Below, in pieces: positions 7,057-15,915 of a stretch of DNA of 64,000 nucleotides. The stretch's first letter is position 1. Each line of letters begins with the position of its first letter. The DNA is taken from the NCBI GenBank assembly GCA_002373675.1, contig DFLF01000011.1, positions 131,854 through 195,853 on the forward strand, written 5' to 3'. The notes under the pieces were generated by a model. That model had not been told where the DNA came from and ran no database searches. It was given only the letters and a program-made list of their open reading frames with translations. Both the position numbers and the translations under genes were made by a program. The DNA comes from Pseudobutyrivibrio sp. UBA3626 (GTDB lineage: Bacteria > Bacillota > Clostridia > Lachnospirales > Lachnospiraceae).

Positions 7057-7887
7057 GTGGATATAATAGCAAAACCGTCTGAAGAATTACTTGAGAAATA
7101 TGAGCAGTTAAAAGATTATTTGCAATCACTTGAAAGCGTGGCAGTAGCTTTTTCAAGTGGAGTGGATTCAACTTTTTTGCTGTTTGCTGCAAAGGAAGCA
7201 CTGGCAGATCATGTCATAGCTGTAACGGCAAGTTCATGTTCCTTTCCTAAAAGGGAGTTGGATGAAGCAAGAAAGTATTGTGAAGAAAATGGTATCCGTC
7301 AGGAGATTTTTCAATCAGAGGAGCTTGAGATAGAAGGCTTTTCCCATAATCCGAAAAACAGATGCTATCTTTGCAAACATGAATTGTTTAAGAAAATACA
7401 AAAAATTGCTGAGAACAATGGTATTAAAGCTGTTGTAGAAGGATCAAACCTTGATGATAATGGTGATTACAGACCAGGTCTTCAAGCCGTGGCAGAGCTT
7501 GGTATAAAAAGTCCTCTTAGACACATAGGATTTACAAAAGATGAGATACGTATTTTGTCTAAATACTTTAAACTTCCCACATGGGATAAACAGTCTTTTG
7601 CATGCCTTTCTTCCAGGTTTGTATATGGTGAGACAATTTCAGAAGAAAAGCTTGGTATGGTAGATAAAGCAGAACAACTGTTGTTAGATCTGGGATTTCA
7701 TCAGGTTCGTGTTAGAATTCATAATATGATAGCAAGAATAGAAATTATGCCAGAAGAATTCGGAAAACTGATTTCGGAGAACGTGCGTAAACAAATTACT
7801 ACAAAGTTTAAGGAATATGGATTTGATTATGTGACGATGGATCTTATTGGATATAGAACAGGAAGCATGAATGAGGTTCTTAAGTAG
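7057..7887 (+). CDS. larE: ATP-dependent sacrificial sulfur transferase LarE
   Basis: LarE donates sulfur from its own cysteine, or from a bound cluster, to the pyridinium cofactor of lactate racemase. The 276-residue product has the PP-loop SSGVDST (33-39), the RCYLCK motif near 105, and FACLSSRF near 178, where the sacrificial cysteine lies. The CxxC plus third cysteine fits the three-cysteine type thought to bind a [4Fe-4S] cluster. I chose the GTG start at 7057, which has AAGGTGAGG just upstream; the ATG at 7003 overlaps a degraded fragment. larA, larB and larC are not in the window, so its partner is unknown. Confidence 0.85.
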   Translation: MDIIAKPSEELLEKYEQLKDYLQSLESVAVAFSSGVDSTFLLFAAKEALADHVIAVTASSCSFPKRELDEARKYCEENGIRQEIFQSEELEIEGFSHNPKNRCYLCKHELFKKIQKIAENNGIKAVVEGSNLDDNGDYRPGLQAVAELGIKSPLRHIGFTKDEIRILSKYFKLPTWDKQSFACLSSRFVYGETISEEKLGMVDKAEQLLLDLGFHQVRVRIHNMIARIEIMPEEFGKLISENVRKQITTKFKEYGFDYVTMDLIGYRTGSMNEVLK

Positions 7888-7892
7888 TAGAA

Positions 7893-7923
7893 CCAATTTG
7901 CGACTTGTTAATTGGATTTTTTT
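7893..7923 (+). terminator. Probable terminator after larE
   Basis: CCAATT (7893-7898) pairs with AATTGG (7910-7915) around an 11-base loop, then eight T residues follow. It overlaps the last codons of the convergent MFS gene. Confidence 0.5.
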
Positions 7924-9320
7924 CTATAAAACAATGTGAAAATGGCAGCAAGGGCGCAAAATATGGATATACATATAAGCATCTGCTGGTATCCGTAGAC
8001 TCCATTATTATTGGATATGAAGCCTACGAATATGGCAGGTGCTATTGTTGTGCCTACTTGTCTTACCAGAGCAACAGTAGCTATAGCAGAGGTGGAGTCT
8101 TTTGCCTCAACATTTTCAAGAATCATATAATTAGTAGGTGAACCCATAGCAAATCCAAGTCCAAGCCCAACTAGAGCAAGTCCTATAACAAGAGATATAG
8201 TACTTGGATTAATTGATACGTATAAAGCCAGGTACAGATAGGAGCCAATCATTAAGAGAAGCCCTGATATAAGGACAGGTTTTGGACCGAATTTGTCCAC
8301 GAACTTACCACCCAGTGGCGGTCCTATCATAGATGTAATACCTATGGCAAGCATATAGTATCCACCTGAACCTGTCGGTGCATTCATGATGAATTCAGCA
8401 TATTCGGGAACAAGCATCATGGCAATTATTATGCACCCTATGAAAAACGACGTAATCATTGTTATAACAATAGGCTTTTTCTGCAAAAATTCAATATGAA
8501 AAACAGGGTTGTTGACTTTCCTTTCAACTATTATAAAAATCACGGTAATTGTAATTGAAAGAACAAGCGGTATCCATACAATAGGACGGATTATGGATTC
8601 TTTTATGTTAAAGAAGTCTAGCTCCTTTAATCCCAGAAGCAAAAGAAGTATCTGTGTAATAAACAAGACAGAGCCTAAATAGTCTGTTTTAGAATCGTTT
8701 ATCGTAGCACTGCTATGTAAGAACAATCTTGTTAGAATAAATAGTATGATACAAATTGGAGCAGATAGATAGAACATAATTGCCCAATTATCGATTCCAA
8801 CCAATTCAACAATGGCACTTCCGATACCGGAACCTAATACATTGGATATTCCGGATACGGCAGCGGCAATGCCAAGCGCAAATCCCCGCTTTTCTTTAGG
8901 AAAGGATGTTCCAATCTCAGCATTTGCAACGGGAATCATTCCGCCTGCTCCCGAAGCTTGTATTACTCTACCAATTAGCAGCAGAGGGAAACCACCAAAA
9001 ACGGACGAGAGACCACATAATATGGCTCCGCTCATAAATATAAGAATGCATATGGAGAATACTTTGTTTCTGCCGTATTTGTCAGCAATTTTCCCAATAA
9101 TAGGAATTAGTGCAGCATAAAACAAGGTATAGATATTAATCATCCATATACCTGTACTATCATCAATAGAGAAATCTTCTTGTATAACTGTCCTTACGGG
9201 CGCAATCATTCCGACGAATAACCCGCCGATAAGAAGTCCAAGACAGTATATTACCAATATTATTCTATAATTATTTTCACTTTTTATTCTCTTACTCATA
9301 TTTTTCATAAATTTAACCAT
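7908..9320 (-). CDS. MFS drug exporter, DHA2 (14-helix) family
   Basis: This 470-residue integral membrane protein has the major facilitator motif A (GKIADKYGRNKV, after helix 2) and a motif-C-like GISNVLGSGIG in helix 5, typical of proton-coupled drug exporters. The number of hydrophobic stretches fits the 14-helix DHA2 group. Several in-frame ATG codons lie close together at the start (9320, 9308, 9299) and no strong ribosome site separates them, so the exact start is open. The gene is monocistronic and converges on larE. The substrate cannot be told from sequence. Confidence 0.85.
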   Translation of the reverse strand: MVKFMKNMSKRIKSENNYRIILVIYCLGLLIGGLFVGMIAPVRTVIQEDFSIDDSTGIWMINIYTLFYAALIPIIGKIADKYGRNKVFSICILIFMSGAILCGLSSVFGGFPLLLIGRVIQASGAGGMIPVANAEIGTSFPKEKRGFALGIAAAVSGISNVLGSGIGSAIVELVGIDNWAIMFYLSAPICIILFILTRLFLHSSATINDSKTDYLGSVLFITQILLLLLGLKELDFFNIKESIIRPIVWIPLVLSITITVIFIIVERKVNNPVFHIEFLQKKPIVITMITSFFIGCIIIAMMLVPEYAEFIMNAPTGSGGYYMLAIGITSMIGPPLGGKFVDKFGPKPVLISGLLLMIGSYLYLALYVSINPSTISLVIGLALVGLGLGFAMGSPTNYMILENVEAKDSTSAIATVALVRQVGTTIAPAIFVGFISNNNGVYGYQQMLICISIFCALAAIFTLFYRKKSN

Positions 9321-9430
9321 ATAGCAATTAAGATTATACCACTTAAATAAAAAAAGTGAATACTTGAGAATTCAACTCATTTTTCTGTAGTTTGTTTTAT
9401 GTTATAATACCTTTTAATGGGAGAATACAT

Positions 9431-10948
9431 ATGTCAACAAAGTGGAAAATAATATCAATTATAATTGCAACTTTATTATTTCTGGCTATAGCGATTCTTT
9501 CTGTTCGTGGTAGATATCTTTGGATGGTAATACCGGATTATGATTATTACTCCATAACTGAGAATAACAATCTTGATAATGATGTGAGTAATAATAGAGA
9601 GAAAATCAATATAACTTCCAATAATCAAAGCGTTATAGAGATAAAAAGCGTAGATTATGACGATACAAGGGATTGCTATGTTGTAGAGCTTAATCCAATT
9701 AAAACGGGAGAAGTAACACTTAGAGTAGATAGCCCTGGAATGAGTTTTAAGAATAGTATAACTGATTTTAAAGTGTTTCCTTTTGGTATTATCATGGTTA
9801 AGGGAGATATAGGAAGCATAAGTAATGTTGACATCATTCGAGTAGAGATACTTGTTTTGTTTATCCTTATAGGAATTAATATTGGATTTTCATTATATAA
9901 ACTGGTTAAGGAGGACAGATACTCTTATACGATAATGTATTACATTGGAGCTCTTGTATATATTATTGTTAACATATTCATGTTTTCGCTTCTTATAATA
10001 GTGGATAATCCTGTTGATGATAAACTAGCCTATCTGGTTAGTGATTTTGTAAATGATGGTATATACTTTGTATATCTGTTGTTCCCGATTATTATAATAC
10101 TTGCGGTATTTCTTGTTATTAGTAATCTGGTGCTAATTATTAGAGAGGGTGGCGGTGTTAGGAATTTGCTGGGGATAGCCTTGGCCATGTTCCTTGTGAT
10201 AACAACTCTGGGAATTGATTGGATATCAAGTATGTTCGCGGAGCAATCATATATAGTACTGTTTTTTGCTACAATATTCTATGGACTGCTTACCTATTTT
10301 GAGTGCATAATGATTGGGACATTTATTGCAACAACTATTTCCCATCATCATGTTCCTAGGAAAGAAATGGATTATATTATAATACTTGGCTGTGGACTTA
10401 GAGAAGATGGAACACCTATTCCGCTGCTTCAGGGCAGAATAGACAGGGCACTATGGTTATATAACAGACAATTAAAGAAGAAGGGAACGGAGATGATGTT
10501 CGTGTGTTCTGGTGGTCAGGGTCCTGATGAGATAATATCTGAGGCCTTGTCTATTAAGAACTATCTGATTTCTAAAGGTATAAGAGAGGAACTAATTCTT
10601 ATTGAAGATAAGTCTTCTTCGACTTATGAGAATATGAAGTTCTCTCGTAAAGCAATTGAAGAATATAAGGAACAAAACAGAATCAACAGATTACAGAATA
10701 TTGCTTTCTCAACTACTGATTATCATGTATTTAGAAGTGGATATCTTGCCAGAAGGCTTGGAATTAATGCAGAAGGAGTAGGTAGCAGAACAAGGTGGTA
10801 TTTCTATCCGAATGCATTGATTAGAGAATTTGTTGCAAATGTAAGTAATCAGCGTAATAAGCATATTGTAAATTCTCTTGTAATATGTGTCGTATGTATA
10901 ATGATTTGCATTGTTAGTATAGTAACATACATGGGGTATTATGGATGA
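9431..10948 (+). CDS. Membrane protein with YdcF/ElyC-type DUF218 domain
   Basis: The 505-residue protein has an N-terminal membrane helix, an extracellular beta-rich segment (about 40-125), several further membrane helices (about 135-310), a cytosolic or surface DUF218 domain (about 320-475: IIILGCGLREDG, FVCSGGQGPDE, SSSTYENMKFS, TTDYHVFRSG) and a final helix. DUF218 proteins (SanA, ElyC, YdcF) act in envelope polysaccharide or vancomycin tolerance pathways, but the chemistry is not settled. I chose ATG 9431, preceded by GGGAG; the longer frame from 9392 reads through the promoter region, where a TATAAT is found at 9403. Confidence 0.8.
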   Translation: MSTKWKIISIIIATLLFLAIAILSVRGRYLWMVIPDYDYYSITENNNLDNDVSNNREKINITSNNQSVIEIKSVDYDDTRDCYVVELNPIKTGEVTLRVDSPGMSFKNSITDFKVFPFGIIMVKGDIGSISNVDIIRVEILVLFILIGINIGFSLYKLVKEDRYSYTIMYYIGALVYIIVNIFMFSLLIIVDNPVDDKLAYLVSDFVNDGIYFVYLLFPIIIILAVFLVISNLVLIIREGGGVRNLLGIALAMFLVITTLGIDWISSMFAEQSYIVLFFATIFYGLLTYFECIMIGTFIATTISHHHVPRKEMDYIIILGCGLREDGTPIPLLQGRIDRALWLYNRQLKKKGTEMMFVCSGGQGPDEIISEALSIKNYLISKGIREELILIEDKSSSTYENMKFSRKAIEEYKEQNRINRLQNIAFSTTDYHVFRSGYLARRLGINAEGVGSRTRWYFYPNALIREFVANVSNQRNKHIVNSLVICVVCIMICIVSIVTYMGYYG

Positions 10949-11048
10949 ATATAATCAATAATACATCACAGAATCAGTTAGAATATGATATAATCAAGAA
11001 TAGATTCTAAGAAAGGAGATTACCTGTTATAAGGTAGATTAATTAGTT

Positions 11049-11525
11049 ATGAGTAAGAAAGAAAAAGGAAAGGGATTTTTTGCAGAGTTCAAGAAATTTA
11101 TTCTCAGAGGAAATGTTATGGATATGGCTGTCGGTGTCATTGTTGGTGGCGCATTTACAGCTATTGTTACGTCACTTAATAAGGATATACTATCTCCAAT
11201 TATTGCACTTGTAGGTGGAACGGACTTCTCATACCTTACACTTACGCTGGGTACAGATGAGAGTGCGCCTATTCTATATTATGGTAATTTCATTACTGCA
11301 ATTATTAATTTCTTAATAACTGCCCTGGTAATATTCCTTATCGTTAAAGGTATTAATAGATTAAGCGATAGAGTTGCAGCACGCTTTAAGAAGGAAGAAG
11401 AAGCAGCACCAACAGAGAAAGAATGTCCATATTGTAAGACGATGATTAAGATTGATGCTACCCGTTGTCCTAATTGTACTTCTCAATTGCCAGTAGAGGA
11501 AGTCGCAGAAGAGGTTGAAGCATAG
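11049..11525 (+). CDS. mscL: Large-conductance mechanosensitive channel with zinc ribbon
   Basis: MscL opens under membrane tension and releases solutes during osmotic downshock. The 158-residue product has the conserved N-terminal FILRGNVMDMAVGVIVGGAF, two membrane helices (about 20-48 and 78-105) and a charged C-terminal helix. It then carries an extra zinc ribbon (CPYCKTMIKIDATRCPNC, about 128-145) that enteric MscL lacks; the addition is frequent in Clostridia. The best ribosome site, AAAGGAG, lies about 30 bases upstream, and a small hairpin (TACCT/AGGTA) between may bring it nearer to the ATG. mnmA starts one base after the stop. Confidence 0.95.
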   Translation: MSKKEKGKGFFAEFKKFILRGNVMDMAVGVIVGGAFTAIVTSLNKDILSPIIALVGGTDFSYLTLTLGTDESAPILYYGNFITAIINFLITALVIFLIVKGINRLSDRVAARFKKEEEAAPTEKECPYCKTMIKIDATRCPNCTSQLPVEEVAEEVEA

Positions 11526-12587
11526 ATGGCTAAAGTTGTTGTTGGCATGTCAGGTGGTGTAGATAGCGCTGTGGCAGCATATTTACTTAAAAAAGAAGGC
11601 TATGAAGTTATAGGTCTTACTCTTCGCACATGGGAAGCAGAAGAAGGAGGAGAGAGCCGTTGCTGTGAAATAGATGATGCAAGAGAGACGGCTAGAAGAA
11701 TTGGAATAGAATATCATACCCTTAATTGCCTGTCTGAATTCAAAGATAAGGTAGTTGAGCCATTCGTCAACAACTATATAGACGGGCGTACTCCCAATCC
11801 TTGTGTTGTATGTAACAGGAAGATTAAGTGGGAGAGGCTCATATATTTTGCTAATGTGATTAAAGCAGACTATGTTGCTACAGGTCACTATGCTAAAGTA
11901 GTAAAGCTTGACAATGGCAGGTATAGTGTTCGTCAGGCTTCTCACTATGAGAAAGATCAGACATATATGCTTTATAAGCTTTCTCAAGACGATTTGTCAA
12001 GAACTCTTATGCCTCTTTATGATTTAACTAAGGATGAAGTTAGAGAAATAGCTAGAGAAATAGGTATAGACGTGGCTGATAAACCAGACTCTCAGGAGAT
12101 TTGCTTCGTTACAGATGGTAAGTACTCAGAATTCATTGAGAAAGAAGCAAAAAGTCGTGTACCAGGTGAAGGAAATTATGTTGATACAGAGGGAAATATA
12201 CTAGGAAAGCATAAAGGAATCACTAATTATACCGTCGGTCAAAGAAGAGGTCTTGGACTTGCAATGGGCTATCACGTCTTTGTGAAAGAGATTAGACCTG
12301 AAACTAACGAAGTTGTAATATGTAGAGAAGAAGACTTATATAAAGATGAAATAACCTGTCATGATATAAACTTTGTGGGATTAGAGCCTCTTAAGAAGGA
12401 CGAGAAAGTGACTTGCTTTGTTAAGATAAGATATCATCATAAAGCACAGGAAGCGACTATAGAGTTGATTGGCGATGACAGAATAAGTGTAACATTTGAA
12501 GATGCGGTTAAAGGAGCAGCCCCAGGACAGTCTGCAGTATTCTATGATGAAGAAAATACAGTACTGGGTGGCGGAATTATAGAATAA
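11526..12587 (+). CDS. mnmA: tRNA-specific 2-thiouridylase MnmA
   Basis: MnmA adds sulfur to uridine 34 of tRNAs for Lys, Glu and Gln. The 353-residue length is typical. The PP-loop GMSGGVDS (7-14), the first catalytic cysteine in NPCVVCNRK (near 93) and the second in DSQEICFV (near 195) are all present. The C-terminal beta-barrel ends with PGQSAVFY. The ATG directly follows the mscL stop, so translation is probably coupled. This is the housekeeping copy, and its cotranscription with mscL appears incidental. Confidence 0.95.
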   Translation: MAKVVVGMSGGVDSAVAAYLLKKEGYEVIGLTLRTWEAEEGGESRCCEIDDARETARRIGIEYHTLNCLSEFKDKVVEPFVNNYIDGRTPNPCVVCNRKIKWERLIYFANVIKADYVATGHYAKVVKLDNGRYSVRQASHYEKDQTYMLYKLSQDDLSRTLMPLYDLTKDEVREIAREIGIDVADKPDSQEICFVTDGKYSEFIEKEAKSRVPGEGNYVDTEGNILGKHKGITNYTVGQRRGLGLAMGYHVFVKEIRPETNEVVICREEDLYKDEITCHDINFVGLEPLKKDEKVTCFVKIRYHHKAQEATIELIGDDRISVTFEDAVKGAAPGQSAVFYDEENTVLGGGIIE

Positions 12588-12612
12588 TTACTAGTTATAT
12601 GAGGAAAATGTT

Positions 12613-13527
12613 ATGAATATCAATCAGTTAAAATACGTAATAGAGATTTCTGTGGCTTCTTCTATGCGAGAAGCTTCCAGAAAATTATATATATCTCAAC
12701 CAGCCTTATCTAATAGTATTAAAGAATTAGAGGATGAGCTGGGTATTTTAATATTTGAAAGAACTAATAAAGGTATTTCTGTTACAGAAGAAGGCAGAGA
12801 TTTTATTGATTATGCCAAGAAAGCTGTCAGTCAATATGAGATTCTAGAAGATAGATATTTAGATAAAGACGTGAATAGAGAGCATTTCTCTGTCTCAGTA
12901 CAACACTACAATTTCGCTATTAACGCATTTACGAATATGATTAAGGATAGTAAACTTGATAAATACACATTTTCCATAAGAGAGACCAGGACAAGAGAAG
13001 TCCTAGAAGATGTCAGAAGCTTTAAGAGTGAAGTTGGAATTGTGTCATTCTCTGGTTCTAATGAAGAAGTGTTAAAAAAGCTACTTAAGGATTACGAGCT
13101 TACCTTTACTCCGCTAATGAAGAGAGATACATATGTGTATGTGTGGGAGAATCATCCATATGCCAATAAGAAGATAGTATCACTTGAAGATATGAAAGAC
13201 TACCCATGTGTGTCTTTTGATCAGAGTGATAACAGCAGTTTCTATCTATCTGAAGAAGCCATGGGAGATTATGAATTTGATAAGCTTGTTAAGTCAGACG
13301 ATAGAGCAACGACTTTAGAAATCATTGCAGGACTTAATGGTTATGCCATAGGTTGTGGAATGCTTTCTAATGAAGATGCTATTCTCAAAGGTATGGTGGC
13401 AATAAAGCTAAAGGAACAGGATCCTTTGACAATCGGCTATATAACAAGAAAGGGGAGAGATAATTCTATATATGGAAAAGCATATATTGAAGAATTATTA
13501 AAATACAAAGAATCAGGCGACAACTAA
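12613..13527 (+). CDS. LysR-family regulator, CysB/CysL-like
   Basis: This 304-residue LysR-type protein has an N-terminal winged helix (1-60: MNINQLKYVIEI, SQPALSNSIKELEDELG) and a periplasmic-binding-like effector domain (about 90-295). AGGAAA precedes the ATG. It lies just upstream of cysK, and an inverted repeat overlaps the cysK promoter, so regulation of cysteine synthesis is a reasonable inference. The effector, perhaps O-acetylserine, is not visible. Confidence 0.85.
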   Translation: MNINQLKYVIEISVASSMREASRKLYISQPALSNSIKELEDELGILIFERTNKGISVTEEGRDFIDYAKKAVSQYEILEDRYLDKDVNREHFSVSVQHYNFAINAFTNMIKDSKLDKYTFSIRETRTREVLEDVRSFKSEVGIVSFSGSNEEVLKKLLKDYELTFTPLMKRDTYVYVWENHPYANKKIVSLEDMKDYPCVSFDQSDNSSFYLSEEAMGDYEFDKLVKSDDRATTLEIIAGLNGYAIGCGMLSNEDAILKGMVAIKLKEQDPLTIGYITRKGRDNSIYGKAYIEELLKYKESGDN

Positions 13528-13539
13528 TATAGAGATGCC

Positions 13540-13582
13540 TGCGATAACTAGAACTTATCGCAGACGATAAATCTAATATAAT
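13540..13582 (+). promoter_or_regulatory. Operator-like inverted repeat overlapping the cysK promoter
   Basis: TGCGATAA (13540-13547) and TTATCGCA (13555-13562) are perfect eight-base arms with a seven-base spacer. A TATAAT follows at 13577-13582, and the matching -35 position (13554-13559, CTTATC) falls inside the repeat and is weak. This is the arrangement expected for LysR activation, though a weak transcription stop after the LysR gene cannot be excluded. Confidence 0.55.
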
Positions 13583-13627
13583 TTACAATGGATGTAAGTG
13601 TAATTATAATGTTTCTATGATAAAGCT

Positions 13628-13705
13628 GAACGCAATCAGCAATAACCTTTTTCGAAACATTGAACGAATGTTCAGTTGAGAAAAAGGTATTTTGTAATCG
13701 CGTTC
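13628..13705 (+). promoter_or_regulatory. Structured 5' leader of cysK
   Basis: Nested inverted repeats precede cysK: an outer stem GAACGC (13628) / GCGTTC (13700), a middle stem ACCTTTTTC (13645) / GAAAAAGGT (13680), and an inner TGAAC/GTTCA pair. The structure stops about 15 bases before the AGGAGG site. It matches no riboswitch I can recognise. Confidence 0.45.
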
Positions 13706-13734
13706 GGAGGAATGAAGATTAGGAGGATATTACA

Positions 13735-14670
13735 ATGTCAAACATTTACAAAGGAACACTTGGACTCATTGGCAACACACCTCTTGTTGAGGTTACGAAC
13801 ATCGAGAAGGATTTGGGATTAGAAGCAACTATATTAGTTAAGCTTGAGTACTTCAATCCAGCAGGAAGTGTTAAGGATCGTATTGCTAAGGCGATGATTG
13901 AAGATGCAGAGAATAAGGGGTTGTTGAAAGAAAATTCAACAATAATAGAACCTACATCTGGTAATACAGGAATTGGTCTTGCAGCAATTGCAGCAGCAAA
14001 GGGATATAGAATAATTCTTACAATGCCAGAGACTATGAGCGTTGAGAGAAGAAATATTTTAAAGTCATATGGTGCAGAGCTTGTGCTTACAGAAGGCGCC
14101 AAGGGAATGAAAGGTGCTATTGCAAAAGCAGAAGAACTATCTCATGATATACCAGACAGTTTTATACCAGGTCAGTTCGTTAATGAAGCTAATCCGGCAA
14201 TTCACAGGGAAACAACTGGTCCAGAGATCTGGAATGATACAGATGGCAATATTGATTTGTTTATCGCAGGTGTTGGAACAGGTGGAACTGTAACAGGAGT
14301 TGGTGAATTCCTTAAGAGTAAGAAGCCGGATGTTAAGATTGTAGCTCTTGAGCCGGAAGATTCACCGGTTCTATCAGAGGGAACACCGGGAGCACATAAG
14401 ATTCAGGGTATTGGTGCTGGATTTGTGCCTGATGTACTTAATACAGATATATATGATGAGATTTACAAGGCGTCTAATCAGGATGCATTTGATACAGCTA
14501 AGCTTCTTGCACGTAAAGAAGGAATATCTGTAGGTATTTCTTCTGGTGCTGCACTTCACGGAGCAATCGAACTTGCAAAACGACCAGAGAATAAGGGCAA
14601 AGTAATAGTTGCGCTTCTTCCTGATAGCGGAGACAGATATTATTCTACACCTCTATTTAGCGAGGAGTAA
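13735..14670 (+). CDS. cysK: Cysteine synthase A (O-acetylserine sulfhydrylase)
   Basis: CysK makes cysteine from O-acetylserine and sulfide using PLP. The 311-residue protein has the PLP lysine in GSVKDRIA (Lys47), the substrate loop TSGNTGIGLA, the phosphate loop GVGTGGTVTGVG and SSGAA near 270. AGGAGG lies nine bases before the ATG. It leads a three-gene unit with a glutamate-cysteine ligase and a class II amidotransferase, so the cysteine produced may feed directly into gamma-glutamylcysteine. Confidence 0.97.
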   Translation: MSNIYKGTLGLIGNTPLVEVTNIEKDLGLEATILVKLEYFNPAGSVKDRIAKAMIEDAENKGLLKENSTIIEPTSGNTGIGLAAIAAAKGYRIILTMPETMSVERRNILKSYGAELVLTEGAKGMKGAIAKAEELSHDIPDSFIPGQFVNEANPAIHRETTGPEIWNDTDGNIDLFIAGVGTGGTVTGVGEFLKSKKPDVKIVALEPEDSPVLSEGTPGAHKIQGIGAGFVPDVLNTDIYDEIYKASNQDAFDTAKLLARKEGISVGISSGAALHGAIELAKRPENKGKVIVALLPDSGDRYYSTPLFSEE

Positions 14671-14691
14671 TTATTAAAGGGAATGCGAGAT

Positions 14692-15915
14692 ATGAGTTTA
14701 CTGGAGCAGATAAGAGATTACATACAAAGTGGTGAGACAACTAAGGAGCGACTTGGGCTTGAAATAGAACATTTTGTAGTAGATGAAAGAGGAGTTCAGA
14801 TAGAATTTGATAAGATTTCTAATTTGATTGAAAAGACAGCAAAAGAAATTGGTGCTAGAACTATTCTGACAGATGGCCATGTGGTAGGATATTCCAATGA
14901 TGATTATTCAATTACCTTAGAACCGGCATGTCAGCTGGAAATAAGCATTAATCCTCATAGCTCGCTTTCTGAGATTGAAAGAGTTTATAGAGAGTTCTTA
15001 GAACTATGGGAACCGTTGATTAATGATATAGGTTATCATTTTATTACAAAGGGGAATTTGCCCTTAGTAGAACTTGGGGCAATAACTCCTGATGAAATTC
15101 CATTATCGCCTAAGAAGCGATATGAATATATGGACAGGTACTTTGAGAAAAGTGGTAGATGCGGTAAGTATATGATGCGTGCAAGTGCATCAACCCAGAT
15201 TTCTGTTGATTATAAAAGTGAGAAGGATTTAGTTGGAAAGCTTGCGATTCTAGAGAAGATTTCACCTATTCTTATGATAATGTTCGAGAATAAGAAAAGG
15301 TATAATTCAACGATACCTGGAATAATTGATAAGGAGCATCTATTTAGAATTCAGCAATGGGATGATTTAGATTCAGATAGAACTGGATTTTTACCAGGGT
15401 CTTTAGATGGTAATTATAACTATGAGAAAATTGCAAATACAGCCTATAATTTGCCATTAATACTTCTTACAGATGAAGACAAGACCATCTATGTTGGCAG
15501 TAAAAGTGCAAGAGATCTTATAGAAGATGGAACTATCAATGAGGATGAACTTACAGAAGAAAGAAGTATTAATCTTATAGAACATTTTCTTTCAATGGGA
15601 TTCTTTCACTTTAGAGTAAAGAAATATATTGAGATTAGAGTGGTGGATAGTCTGCCTCTTGATAGAGCTATGGAATTTGCTGCTGTTGTTAAAGGCATTG
15701 TATATTCTGATAATAGTATTAATACATTAAAGGAAGAACTATCTAATATAGATACACTAGACAAAGTTCAACAAGCTGTTCTTCGGATTGAAGAAGATGG
15801 ACTTGATGCTGTAATCTACAATGATAAGACCGCAAGAGAGTGGGCGAATATTCTTGTTGAACTTGCAAGAGAAAGCCTAAAGGAAGAAGAAAGGAAGTAT
15901 CTTAGCAATGTGTGA
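14692..15915 (+). CDS. Glutamate-cysteine ligase (GCS2/EgtA-like)
   Basis: This enzyme probably joins glutamate to cysteine with ATP to make gamma-glutamylcysteine. The 407-residue protein begins with the family motif RLGLEIEHFVVD and has SITLEPACQLEIS (near 75), MMRASASTQISVDY (near 160) and the IEIRVVDSLP segment near 320, matching plant/actinobacterial GCS2 enzymes rather than the long E. coli type. I chose ATG 14692, placed well behind AAAGGGA; ATG 14683 is too close to it. The stop overlaps the next start by eight bases. No glutathione synthetase is in the window. Confidence 0.8.
   Translation: MSLLEQIRDYIQSGETTKERLGLEIEHFVVDERGVQIEFDKISNLIEKTAKEIGARTILTDGHVVGYSNDDYSITLEPACQLEISINPHSSLSEIERVYREFLELWEPLINDIGYHFITKGNLPLVELGAITPDEIPLSPKKRYEYMDRYFEKSGRCGKYMMRASASTQISVDYKSEKDLVGKLAILEKISPILMIMFENKKRYNSTIPGIIDKEHLFRIQQWDDLDSDRTGFLPGSLDGNYNYEKIANTAYNLPLILLTDEDKTIYVGSKSARDLIEDGTINEDELTEERSINLIEHFLSMGFFHFRVKKYIEIRVVDSLPLDRAMEFAAVVKGIVYSDNSINTLKEELSNIDTLDKVQQAVLRIEEDGLDAVIYNDKTAREWANILVELARESLKEEERKYLSNV

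Noticed and set aside
11049..11525. MscL zinc ribbon as a novel fusion
   Set aside because: This extension is frequent in clostridial MscL proteins.
11583..11987. Minus-strand 134-residue frame inside mnmA
   Set aside because: It is the antisense of a well-conserved gene and has no ribosome site or family motif.
13540..13562. Rho-independent terminator of the LysR gene
   Set aside because: The inverted repeat has no following T run and overlaps a plausible promoter, so an operator reading is preferred.
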